DNA of 64,000 nt from Chytridium lagenaria (lineage: Eukaryota; Chytridiomycota; Chytridiomycetes; Chytridiales; Chytridiaceae): positions 248,001 through 312,000 of the forward strand of contig JAHLKC010000023.1 of NCBI GenBank assembly GCA_025449115.1, written 5' to 3'. The stretch's first letter is position 1; each line of letters begins with the position of its first letter. Shown one piece after another: positions 12,888 to 24,657 of this stretch. The notes below the pieces were generated by a model, which was not told where the DNA came from, did not search any database, and worked only from the letters and a program-made list of their open reading frames with translations. A program made the position numbers and the translations under genes.

Positions 12888-14741
12888 TCAAATGCTATCT
12901 TTGCCAACCTTTTCGGCAATCACTACCGCGTTTCTTGGTGACTCTCGGAAATCAAATAAATTAAGCATCCGAATTCTCACATGCTCGCCCTGTCCCTCCC
13001 TTTCCATCCTTTCACTTACTTCGTGAAGATATAAGTATCTATCTAATAGCATGAAACTTTCAATTACACGTCCTAGCACACTCCTGACAAAAATCATTGT
13101 CGTAACCTCCTTCTCAGTTTTAGCATACCGTGGTGACGATATAATATCCTCCATCTCCTCTCTTGTAATCCGGTCGCCTAACCCCAACTTCGCCATCGCA
13201 TGCATCGCATACGTGACGACGTTATCGGCCGTAAGCTTCCTTTGGAAGTTTACCAATTCTAAAACGTTCCGTCTCCTCCGTGTCGGTTTCACGGCGTGCT
13301 TGGTCTTTTTGGAGGTCTTGGGGTTTTACGCCGAGGTCTGTGAGTATGGAGTCAATGAGGGCCCGCCGGAAATGACCTTGCACGGAGGAGCGCATTTGAG
13401 GGTCGGTGAACTTATCAAAGGTTTGACAGGCAAGGTTGCGACCGCGGTGACCAAAGATAAGGGAATGATGATTGCAAAGAGCGCGGACGGTGGAGCTTAG
13501 AGGAAAGCCTGAACGGGTCAGATTGTAATAAAGCATTGTAATAACTCACCATAATTTTCGCCTCTATCTTCTATGGATTTAGGTTCTGTGAGTAGGTTGT
13601 AACAGCACGGTACAACGACAAGACCTCGAACAAGATTCAGTTCAGAAAACGTCTTTAACATGGTAGAAGCGCTCAAATCTCCACACGCATGCAGCCCGAC
13701 AAGAAGATATCCCCGTCCTTCCATGGGTCCCCTCTTTAAAAGCTCACCCGGCGTCTTCTGCAAAAGTTCTACAAGCCTATTATAATCTAACGTTTCTGTG
13801 ATATATGTGATATTCGCACTCGCGTCATCGCCGTTTTTGGACCGCTTCTTCATCATCTCTCCGCGGTTTTTAGAACCAACCGTCTGGATTTCATTGAAGT
13901 CCAGTGCGATCACGGGATATTCTTCCGCAAGGCGGTGGGTGAGGTAACCTTGCCCAGCTCCAATATCGACTATTGCGGATGCGGAGACGGATTTAGCAAT
14001 GGAGAGGACGAGACGGGATAGACGTTCAACCTATATTGTGAGTTTTGGAGTGTGGAGTTTGGATACCTCGTGTCTTTATTAAGTATTAGCCAGTTACCCA
14101 CAGAAACGGTAAACAATACAAAATAAAGAGTCATGAAATAAAATAAAAGAAACGGAAAGAAAAAGAAAAGAATCGCAAGTGATCTTGGAAAAATCAAATG
14201 AAATGGAGGGCAATGAGGATCCTCACAATTTCTTCCGCGACATTCCTGCACGTGTGGTGTCCATATACTATTTGATTACAAACGTTAGGAAGCACAATCA
14301 CATCAATAGAGGCGGTAGCAGGGGAAAAGGCTATCGTTTCTGACTGATAATAAATCATCATACATCGTAAGACTGCTGAATATCACTCAGAACCTCTCCA
14401 AACTCTTCATCCAGCACCTCCCTAGGCAAACTCAATTCCCTCGACGTCTTCACAAAACTCTTCAAAGTCTCTGGCCAGGTCTCGCAAACTTCTCCTTTTG
14501 CAATTCCGATAAGGTCATCGACAGAGTAATGAGCGTCCTCAGTCAAGAATGTCCAGTCTTTTGGCCAATTGTTTGCAAAAAAGTTCTCCTTGACAGCATC
14601 GTAGGCATGAGATCCATAAAGCCAAGCATACTTTGGGAGGAACGCTGCGATGGATCCGGCGAGAGAAGACGCCTTGGATCGACTCTCTGCGGGGTCGGAA
14701 AGAAGGAGGATTTCGTTTGGGAGTCTTGCGGAGACGTCCAT
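12888..14741 (-). CDS. Methyltransferase of the METTL25/RRNAD1 family
   Basis: SAM-dependent methyltransferase-like protein. The N-terminal exon (14741-14358) reads MDVSARLPNEILL ... FLPKYAWLYGSHAYDAV ... WPETLKSF, the helical lead of the family, and ends at a GT donor. A weak MSRKK motif near 14235 precedes the SAM-binding motif at about 14030-13950 (VDIGAGQGYLTHRLA), which leads directly into VIALDFNE. A conserved acid/cysteine block follows (LLVGLHACGDLS ... LVVVPCCYNLLTE). The remainder includes LACQTFDKF and a helical C-terminus ending at 12888. The human relatives are poorly characterised, so an RNA or protein substrate cannot be stated. One junction near 14030-14240 is off by a base. 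Family assignment is good; enzymatic function is inferred. Confidence 0.82.
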
Positions 14742-15079
14742 ATTGAGAAAAACTGAAAACGTAATTGACAATTTGCACTTATATGACAGTCAGAGCATGC
14801 ACTTTTAAAGCTTCGAGACGAGTCCGTCTACGCGTTATATGCGCCATCAACGTGAAGATGCAGAAGAAGTATGAGTGCTCAATCTGAGGACTCTATTATT
14901 GTGAAAAAGGCCAATATGTGGTCGGCAATCTCAGGATCGACATTGTCAACCCGCAGCCTGCCCTCATTTTCTGCTTTATCCAAACTCCCTTGAAGGCCTA
15001 CATACTCGACAGCTGGAATTCGAGAGCGAGGCTATAGAAGAACGTGAACTGAGCTAACATCGACAACGCATAGTAAAAG
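14742..15079. other. Divergent promoter interval
   Basis: About 340 bases between the METTL25-like gene (-) and the secreted repeat protein (+). No TATA box, repeat or RNA gene is evident. Confidence 0.4.
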
Positions 15080-17114
15080 ATGCGTCCTACCACACTTTTC
15101 GTGCTCCTGGTTCTGGCGTTCTGCCAGATCTCCGGGGTCTTCTCAAATCCCCTACCCAGAAAACCTTACCCTCCGGAGACGCTTCGGAATCCTTGGATCT
15201 CAAGCAGGAATACATATGCAACCAAGTATCGTGCAATGAGAGTTTGGTTCGAAGGAAGACGTGGATGGTGAGGCGTGTGTAATGTCACAGCTTTCTGATG
15301 TTCAACTAGGTGCTTCCGTTTCAATGGTGACTCTGGTCGTACCACTGCTACTGTTGATGGATCCAATGCGAGGACGGGCACCGTAATTTTCCCGCGGTAC
15401 CAGGATGGAAAGTCTGCCGGTTTCCCTATCTTTGATAAAATCCCTACGGACCAGGGATACTCGGACGCGTGGTCGGCAAAGGTTGTCGTGGTCCCGGGAT
15501 GGTACAAGCCGAATAGGGTTAGAATAGAAGATGCTTGAAATCGTACTGAAGTTCACTTTCTCCTATAGGTCAGGAACGTGGAGGCTTTGATTGCTTCTGG
15601 ATTCCCCCAATCCGTTGTAGGAGTATACAACTTTGCGTTGGTTCCCAAAGGGAGTAAACTTGTCGACTGGAACAATAAGGAAATTAGCACTAGCATCCGA
15701 AATGGATGGTACAAGTTAGTAATATGGAGTGATACCGGAAGACTAAATTTTAAATCATAGAGGAAACCGTGTTCGCTACTTTGATTTCGGCGCCATTCAG
15801 ATTGACGCACAGTCCGTCGCAGTTCCTCTATCGAATGCATTTGTGGTCGTGGACTCCAAGGGTCCCAAAGGCTCTCCTATATTTTCGAGCATCCCCGGCC
15901 CTGGACCTTACACTGGATTCTACAGGTACACCCAGCTCCAAAGCTTGTGTTTTACGGAGCTTATAAGCACTAACATCATAAATCTTCCACCAGTTTGAAG
16001 ACATATCGAGTCGCTGATTCCATTGCTGCCGATTCCATCAGGTCCCCTCCCCCAGTTGATGATCCCAATGTAACGAAGGAAGGAATTGCTTTGAACTGTC
16101 CCTTGGTGTTTGTGGAGCAAGCCGCTTTGGACCCCACCAAACCCATCCCAAAACCTCCTACCTCCATTGGCACGCTTCCAAAGCCAGCAATCCCTCCCGC
16201 GAAGAGCAACTCTTACTTCAACGGCCCACCTGCTTACTTTACCACCGTTCCCGTTTTCTACAACAACCGAGCTGCTTTGTACGTTATTAGCTTATGCCAG
16301 TTATTCATTTTGATAACTTTTTTCTTATCACGATAGCTGCTGGCCATTTGGATCTTACTCTGCCAGAGGTCTTTACGATTTCTCGGCTGTTCTCACCAAT
16401 GAGGTTCTGTTGCCAGTTTACACTTCACCCGCTGCGGACGGTTCGCCTAGGCTTGCTGGCCGACCGGTTTTCAAATATTTGCCAGGACACCCTATGTATT
16501 CGGACGCTGCTTCAACATCGTTTGTTTTTGTGGAAGACACAAGAGCGCTTGACGAGGTAAGTCTTCACATTAAACCCTTACTAATATTTTCAGTTCAAGA
16601 CATTTGATACACTTAAGAACATGAAATTCCGTGAAACTTTTAGTGGTGTTGCGAACCTTCCTCTTGTGCCAAGGAACAGTGAAATATTCCCTGATAACAA
16701 CTACGACCTTAGCGCAACCAAGTTTGGCGTTCCTGTTCGTCGTGAGGCATGGTTTGGGTAATAATAACTGCTCAATGTGTTTGTTTATATTGACGACTAC
16801 TATAGAGGAAGACTTGTAAACTACTTTGACCTTGGACCCATCAAGTCGACGGAAAGCGCTACTTACGTCAAGGCAGCACCCGCCGTCTACAACTCTGAAG
16901 GTCAAACTGTTGTCAGCGCTATTCCCGAAAACGCGGCAACTTACACTGGTTTCTATGGGTAAGAACAATCCTGTTTATGACACCTTTAACCAAACTTAAC
17001 AGTGTCGGGCGTGCCAAGGCTGGGCAATTATCGCTCACGTTTTCCGAGTATGACACTACAGGTTTCACTGCCAACATGGGTATCAACAACTGCCCCATTG
17101 CGGCCATCGCGTAA
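15080..17114 (+). CDS. Secreted protein with duplicated two-part modules
   Basis: The start at 15080 gives a classic signal peptide (MRPTTLFVLLVLAFCQISG, then VFSNPLP), so the product is probably secreted or cell-wall associated. Six or more exons with good GT-AG borders follow. The mature part shows internal duplication. RVRYFDFGAIQIDAQS ... SSIPGPGPYTGFYS (about 15770-15925) matches NYFDLGPIKSTESAT ... SAIPENAATYTGFYG (about 16820-16960). The segments before them also correspond (GYSDAWSAKVVVVPGW and MYSDAASTSFVFVEDT). A proline-rich linker (about 16125-16200) separates the halves. It has very few cysteines, which is unusual for a small secreted fungal protein. No enzyme motif was seen and I do not know the family. 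The protein ends NNCPIAAIA at 17114. Confidence 0.72.
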
Positions 17115-17349
17115 TTGCAGCACGTTCTCCATATCCTTTGTATAACTATAATCCTTCAATTCCCTCTTAAATGTTCATGGCATCCCCTTCATTTTCTTGT
17201 TCTTGAAAGTCCTTGTTCCATAGTCTCCGCACTTGACCCATTAATGCACCCGAATATATAAATAAAAGAGCACGAGAGCACTGTTTGCACCGAGACATCG
17301 CTCGTTGGACACCACACAAACCTCATTTCTTAAAAATTGACTTACTGGG

Positions 17350-18851
17350 ATGATACCCCCACCATCGCCACAGCGAGCGGTTCTCACTCTGGCACTGCTA
17401 GCATCGCTCGCCCCTCTATCTCTGTCTCAACCGGCGGATGGATGCGTCTTTGACCCTGTAAATGCCCAGAGTGTTTGAGTTGATTGTTTTCTGACTTTAT
17501 GTTTTAACAGACAAAACCACCATGCGCCTCCTTCGAACTATCCTCCTCTCAGTCAATTGCTATGCTGGAAGACCTTTGCAACGATGACGCAGGACTGCCA
17601 GGTACTATCAGTCATTAACGTAACAAAACCTAATAATACAATATTAAAAGCTTGCACTATCCTCCGTATCTGTGCCTCCGATCCAACACTCGAAACCCTC
17701 ACCTTTTGCTCTCCCTTCTCCATCCTATCCGCCGCCTGTTACTCCGATGGCTCAAGTCTCCGTGGATGTAGAACCTACACCCAGCTTTGCCGGCCCGCAT
17801 CTCTCGTCCGGCAGTGCGCTGTTGAGGGTCCACCTAAACTTCCATCAAAGCAAGACCTCTTGAAGCTGCTCACCGATGGATGCTCTCGAGAGTGGGGTCC
17901 CGAATGCGAGCCTTGTATAACTAGGAACCCTTCTGAACCGCTGCCTGAGGAGGTCAAGAAGACCGGGTCTTTACCGCGGACCTCATATCCTGCAAGATCC
18001 GCACTGTCTTTCGCGGTGGACCCGCTTCCTAGACCCAAACGGCCTCCTCCATCATGCGAGCCTTTAACAGCGTATTCGCTTCATTGTCAGAGCTACCCCG
18101 ATCTACCATCCTGCAATGCATGGACCACTTTCTGTGACTCGGCGCCAGTGAACTTTTTGCCAGTATGCAAACCCATTCCTCCTCCTCCTCCGCCCCTCCA
18201 CCGGAACCAGAGCCATCTCCAACGTGGGTGCCTTATTTACATGTCGGGGAAATGGAATACGTCCTATTTGACTGGGCCGTCACGCGCTCAAAGTCTGAGT
18301 TTCTCTTGAGCCTTCTCCTGCCATTCTTTATCGGCGTCCTTTACGAAGCTGTTCAATGCATCGCGTTGAAAGCAGAAAAATCTTGGGAGGTGGTGGATAA
18401 GAAGGAGGTGGAAACTGACGATTTCAACTGGGAACCCCCTGCGCCGCCGTTGCCGTCTGAAAGCACATTACTTTTCATCGTTGTGGCGCTTCGGTGGGCG
18501 GAGGGCTTCGAATTCGACCGCCAATGATATCGTTGGACGCTCTGGACTTGGCAGAAACAGTGAGGCTGCAGGAGAAGACGAAGTGGAGTCAGACCCGGCT
18601 GATCCACTTATCGGCCAGCCCCGTTCAAGTTCGCAAGGTGTCTACGCGAGAATTAAGAAGACTTTAAAAATTGCCGCAAAAGATCTTCACGAAGGACGAC
18701 AAGGCTTTTCTTGAGAGTGGTATCTTCCACCCTTCTTGTTGCGGTTATATTGTTGGTGGCCACGTTTAATGCGGCCATTTGTGGAGCTGTTATCGCAGGT
18801 TTTGCTGTAGGCGCGTGGGTATTTGCCGGTACGCCATCTTTAAAAGACTAA
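17350..18851 (+). CDS. Ctr-family (copper) transporter with cysteine-rich ectodomain
   Basis: The start at 17350 gives a signal peptide (RAVLTLALLASLAPLSLS). Introns 17457-17511 and 17601-17649 have clean borders. The luminal or extracellular part is a long Cys-rich domain of about twenty cysteines (GCVFDPTKPPC, LPACTILRICAS, FCSPFSILSAACYSD, GCRTYTQLCRP, ECEPC). A proline hinge leads to the Ctr domain: GEMEYVLFDWAVTRSKSEF, first span LLLPFFIGVLYEAVQ, a cytosolic loop, then the paired spans STLLVAVILLVATFNAAIC and GAVIAGFAVGAWVFAG. Ctr proteins form trimers that pass Cu(I). The Met-x3-Met pair of the second span is replaced here (ILLVATFN), so transport specificity is open. Frame steps near 18205, 18480 and 18695 interrupt the coding. 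A TATA-like atatataaataaaag lies about 100 bases upstream. Confidence 0.78.
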
Positions 18852-18951
18852 ATAATATAAATAAACTTGTATGAATTGCAAAGCGCTTAGCGCAATGAGT
18901 ATCGAAGTTTACTGATCGATCGATTGAATATTAAGGCCACGCAAATCCCGA

Positions 18952-21900
18952 ATGCAGATCATTCATAGAAACCCTCGAGAATTGCATATACCTCTGATGC
19001 AAATTCAAGGGCTGAGGCCATACGTTCCAAGCTACGTTTATGATGTGGCTTGCGGGAAAGAACGGAGAGATATGGTGACGGAGGCCGTGGCAGCTGGATC
19101 TGCTTTTTGTGAAGACGGCTTGGGGTGTTTGGTTCTTGTGACGGTTTTAGGTGTGGATATGCTTCAAACGCAGGTATGCATTACTTAAAGCGATTTGGAA
19201 TTGACGATATAGAGGGTCGGAAGACATTTGGAGAGTCTTCTTATGGATGATACGTTTATGGCATTTTCGAAAATTATGGACACAGTTTCGGTGTATGAGG
19301 GCGATATCGTTTACGTGCATGGTGAGGGAATAGGATAAGTACGTGGACACTAACACATCTCAGCCGATTCTATCTTGATATGCTTTGACGCTAAAAACGA
19401 CAAAGGTTCTTCACTAAGCGTTGCAGGTTTGAAATTACTTCTTTTTACTTCCATAACAAGGCAAAAGGACAACGCGCTGTGGCATGCTGTGCGGACATTG
19501 TTCTGGGATTCGAAACAGACTCACCATTTTTCGGACCACACGCCATTGATTCTGTAGAGTCTCTTACGTCCCTTGGCTGCCCTCCCACCAAAGTGAAAGC
19601 CGTGGCGAGCTATGGGCCTATACGTCATATAATTTTGGGATCCACGATGAGGTACGAGTATGGAATTTGCTCTGACCTCGACTTTGAGGGTTTAAACAAT
19701 GCGACTGATTTTGGTAAACTGTTACATTTTTTGGAGTCTAACGATGCAAAGGTGAAATTGGAATTACGAAGACATTATGGGAGGCCATTGGACTTTCTGA
19801 TCCTATAAAATCATCGATTAATCCATTGAGGCAACGGCAATTAAATGACAAAATAACTTACGAGACGGACGCTCTGCTTTCTGTTGTTCAGTCTCTTGAT
19901 CGTCTCATGAGCATAATTTGGTCAATGATTTGCCAAATTGGACAGAGAGAGGCAAAGAGACGGATGCGGCAGGCCATTTTTGCCATTTGTTTATCAGTCA
20001 CGGAATTATCTGGAGATTGAACAAGGACGATTTGAACTCGAATATGTCGATAAACGGAAGTTTTCACACATTGGGTGACTCTGCTGTGAACCTGTCGCAG
20101 AGTGGATCCTTCGGTAATTTTCTTACCTTAACTCACTTTAAACTTAAATGGCAGAGCACGATACCCTCAGAATATGTGTTGTCAGACTTAAGGTTTATCG
20201 TGGCTTTGACCCCGTTGAAAGCATGCTACATTCAGTGAAGTAAATAATTGCCTTCAAAACGCGCATGGAACCTTTCATCAGTTTTACTGTATGCTTCTTA
20301 TTGTCACCTATCATTAATATCTAAAAGTTGAACCTGGGTCTGAAAACTACATACTTCTTTTTGGAGTTCCACCATCTCCTCACAAAAGTGCCGCAATCAG
20401 CGCAGTTCAGTTTGCTTTAGAGATTGTCGATAAACTATCCCGCAAACACCATGTTAAAGTCTCCTTGTCAACTGGACGAGTTCATTGCATGAAAACCGCA
20501 GGAATGTATAGAAGAACCTCTGTGTTCACTGGTCGACCCATGCAAGTTTCTTTGATGCTATTAAACCTTCCGACACGAGAACATGCTGTTATATTTTGCG
20601 ATGACCAAACTTTTGCACTGACTCATGGGGCTTTTAAAGGGCATTTATTTGGAAATCGAAGGGTTAAGGATTTCGCGTCGTTGATTACGGTTTGGAGTAT
20701 TGAGTGTAATGCGTCGAGTTTTGATTACTTGACCGATGGTATGGGGTTTCATGCGGGCTTTCACATGGAAAAGGAGCAGGTTAGACTTTTTACGGTGAAA
20801 GCGTACTTAATCCATTAGATTCAACATGCTTTTACAAAGTGGAAGTCCACTATGCAAGAATCTGTGATTCTGATTGAGGGTCCAACAGGCTCAGGTAAAT
20901 CGAGCTTGGTAAAATGGGCTACGGATGCGTTCCGAAAAAAACATGTGGCTTAAGGTATTTTGTAAATTTGCATAATGAAATATGTTAATATTCTTACTTT
21001 AGTTCGGGAAAGGGTAAGAGATTAGAGAGAATGTAGACAGAGTTCTTATGATCTATTAGGTAGCGAGCTACATCAGTTGACTTCGGTATGTTATGCCCTT
21101 ATCTCTTTATATCATGCCTAACATCTACAAAGTACTATCCATTTCAAAGCATTCTCATCGATCTCCTTTGCCTTGACATCACCGACAACAACAGCCTCGA
21201 AAAAAGACCTGCTGATTCCCTATTGCGGAGTAAATCAATGGCATCAAATCTTCACAGAACCCTCTCCACCAACCTCCACTTTTCCGCTGACTTTGGAAGC
21301 CTCGGATCTCTCACGCGTTTGTCAAAATCGTGTTTCCTTGCAAGTTCACCAGTACTACCGTTTGATCTTTCTATGTCGGATGAGAATCTGCATGAGAATC
21401 TCGGATCAAGAGAGAAGGCTTTGGTTAGACCGTCGAAGGAGTTCTCGCTGAGCGATCCTGATTTAAAGAGTTCCGATACGATGGGGGCGAGGCATGCAAT
21501 CGCTACCTTATTGAACACGGAAGGGGAAGCCGGTAATATCCCGTATGGAATAACGATATCACATGGAAGTTTGGCAGCTGCATTAGGAAAAGGGAAGTCC
21601 GAGTCTTGCGTTAAGCGGAGTCGGTTGACTGTTAATAGAAGTAGGTTTATTTCTGCCCAAACTCTTTCTTAATACTTCTCTTTTTAGGTACAGAGACTGT
21701 TGCCGCGTCACTCGAAAACCTTTCTGCTAATGAAAGTCAACAGGATTTGGGGTCCCAAAGCTTTGGAATTTCGGAATTGGTGGTTCATACTTTGCAAATG
21801 CTCGGGGAGCCAGTTGACCTTGCGCCACTACTTCGCGATGTAATACCGTGGCTTCCTCTGGAGGAACGGAGAAGACCAGCAGGATTAGCAAACACGCGCG

Positions 21901-24597
21901 GCATAATCTATTAAAATATTTATTGATTAACATCATTCATGGTGTATCTGAGGAGGTTTTCTTAGCATTAGCCTTTGATGAGATTCAGGTACTTCCGTCG
22001 ATTACGAGCAAATGCTAACGAATAAGTGGTTTGATTCCCTCTCTATGGATTTACTAGTCTCTATCACAAGAAGCTGTCCGAACGTATGAGATTATTCGTT
22101 AATTCGTCTAATGTTTGCAGGTATTCTTTATTTTAGCCGTCGAAGATCAGAGAGATAAAGATAAAGTAAGCTTTTTGAAGAGTATCACGGATCTTTCTTG
22201 GGGCGTGCATGCTAAGTTGAGCCCTCTGAGCTTCATGGATACAAAAGAGATATTGGTATTCTTGAAAATATTTACCTATAGATGCTAATTTTTATCAAAG
22301 GCGTGGAAATTCCGCGACAAAGGAATCGCAGTTATCAACTCAGATGCCACCACAATTTTGACCGAAAGAACGGGCGGAAATCCTCTTTATATCAATCTCA
22401 TGTCAGACGTCATTCGTAATTCAGAGTTACTTCAAGGATTTTTCTTTAAGACGAGTGCACTCGGAAAGTCTGAGAAATTCGATATTGAACGCCATTTACC
22501 GAAAAGTCTTGAGGCTTGTGTGGTGCTGCTATACGGCTCTTTAGATCATCGCTTTCAATATCTCCTCAAAGCTGCGAGTATTTACGGAGATTGCTTTGCT
22601 CTTGAAGCCATTGCGAACATAATAGAGCCGCGGTGCGCTGTTCTTGATCTGATGGGATGGATCGAGGCGTTTGATAAGTTTTCGTTTCTGGTTCTTCAAG
22701 AAGATGATATGAATAGTTTTGAAAAACGGTACTCTTTCCGGCATTCCTTAATTCGCAGGTAATGGCTACAATATTGGATTGTATTAATTGGAGAAAGAGT
22801 GATCTATGAATCCATACCTGTCCGAAAGCGGAGAGAAATGCACATGGGCATTCTAGATTACTTTGAGGATGTAGTTTTTGGGAATGACGTCAACGACAAG
22901 TTGCCAGTGATGTGTTATCATGCCAGTAGATGTGAAGATATATCCAAACACATTATTCATTTATCACGATTTTCAGAGCTTTGTCTCAGTCGGTGGATGC
23001 TACCTGGTAGGTTCGAGCCTTCTGTACATTTCTAAAGTTTCTTAGAATGCTCTCACGCGTTAGAATCTTTAATCAACTCAAGCAACGGCGGGAGGCACAT
23101 GATCCTAGGAAATTGGCTCGATGGTGGTCAAAACTAGCACTCATTCAATTTCATCTAGGGGATGCTAAAGAAGCGTTTTCTTCTGCGAAAAAAGCTTTAG
23201 TTTTTCTTGGACTTGTTTGGCCAAAGTCACGACAAGAATTCAAGAGGGCTATTGTCTCTCAAAGTGTAAAGCAGATGGGGTTGTGGGCATACTCAAAAGG
23301 AGGGCAAAAGGAAATGCCGAAAACTGATACCGAGAGATCGGAGACAGTGTCAGGGATAGTCCGCATTCTACCTGAGATTCTTCATGCCGACCCGACATCG
23401 ACCTCAGATGATCACCATTTAGCGCTACTCTTATATGCCAATGATGCTTTACAGCATGTGTCTCAATGTCCATCAGAGTTTGCGAAAGCATGCGCAAGGG
23501 CAGCTCATTACTTCTGTAAGTACTCAGTAGTCGATTATACCTAATCCTTGCTCTAGGGTATGCGGAAAAGAAATCCCTGGCCAAAATTTATTTTAAGCGC
23601 GCTTTGGAATTGCTGTCGACAGTGCCCCGATGCCCTTTTCGATGCTTACTACTTAATTAGCCAAGTCATGGAGGCGAAAGGAATGCTTGACCAAAGCTTG
23701 AAGCTCAAGTCGGATTGTATAAGGTTTGGCTTCACAAATAATTAATGTCTAACTCATAATAGCATTGCGGAGAGTTTTGGAGATCATGCATTTATACGCA
23801 AAATGTTAGTCAGCTCCACATACACGATGCTGGATCTAGCGGAATTCGATAATGTGAAAGAGAAATGCAGGCTTCTTGTATCATTGGCATTTTCAGATGA
23901 TGATCATTTAAGTCGCGCTCTGAGTTTCAGTGCTTCTATATTCTGCTCCATCATGACGGATGACATTGAGCAATCGCGACTTGAAGCTCGAGCGCTTTCC
24001 GAAATACTTCCAAAAACAGCAACGACAAGGAAGTCTATCATCTTGGGTGCTCTTTGCATTTTTCATGCGCGAGCGGGAGAGTTTCAGGCGGCGATGAAGT
24101 TTCTGTCGGATTTAGCTAACCACTCGGAGAATGTTCAGACACACTCTTTGGTGTCGATGAAGGTTAAAACTCTACCAAATTAAACCATTAACGCTTCATT
24201 AGGCATAAGTATAGTCTCAATGGTGCCTTTTCTTCTATTAACGGAATGGAGGAGCCTGAACCGCCAATACCTAATAACTGTAATTAAGAAGCTGGTGAAG
24301 GTCAATGAGCAAAGATGGGGCAAGACATGCGAGGCTGCAAAGTGCGCCGATTTGAGATACAGAGTAGCGCTGGCGCTTCTAGATAATAATCTTAAAAAGG
24401 CTCGTGAGGCTTTGAATTCAGGGTATTTGGGACGTAGGTCTAAAAGTCCGAGTTGCGGGGTTCTAGAAGTATGTTTGACGAATGCCGTTGCGTGTCGATA
24501 TGGAGATCTATTGCGTGTCGATGCACTACTAAAGAAGGCAATGTTGGGAGATCTCCAGGAGCGGTGGGGGTCTGGGGAGCCTTTGCAATATGCATGA
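18952..24597 (+). CDS. Soluble adenylyl cyclase (ADCY10)-like NTPase/TPR protein
   Basis: Large plus-strand gene with many short introns (for example 19173-19211). The order matches ADCY10-type proteins. It starts with a first cyclase-homology domain (GLRPYVPSYVYDVACG, then YEGDIVYVHADSILICFD). A second follows at about 20340-20580 (NYILLFGVPPSPHKSAA, AVQFALEIVDKLSRKH, VSLSTGRVHCMKTAGMYRRT). A P-loop (GPTGSGKSS, about 20880) opens a STAND-like ATPase with a serine-rich insertion (21150-21500), then a helical repeat region (PKSLEACVVLLYGSLDHRF, VRKRREMHMGILDYFED, LIQFHLGDAKEAFSSAKKAL). Class III cyclases make cAMP with two metal-binding aspartates. The second is kept (HADSIL) but the first looks lost (VTVLGVDML), so catalysis is doubtful. 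Several exon joins are out of phase. The stop at 24597 lies 60 bases before the next gene. Confidence 0.75.
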
Positions 24598-24657
24598 AGT
24601 TCGATTGTGTATTTAAATACATATTTACATAATAAAACGAGGTTGTCGCTGCCATCT

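Noticed and set aside
18952..24597. Calling the cyclase-like gene a pseudogene
   Set aside because: It has many frame steps, but its domains stay conserved over 5.6 kb and neighbouring genes show the same steps, so sequence error is the better explanation.
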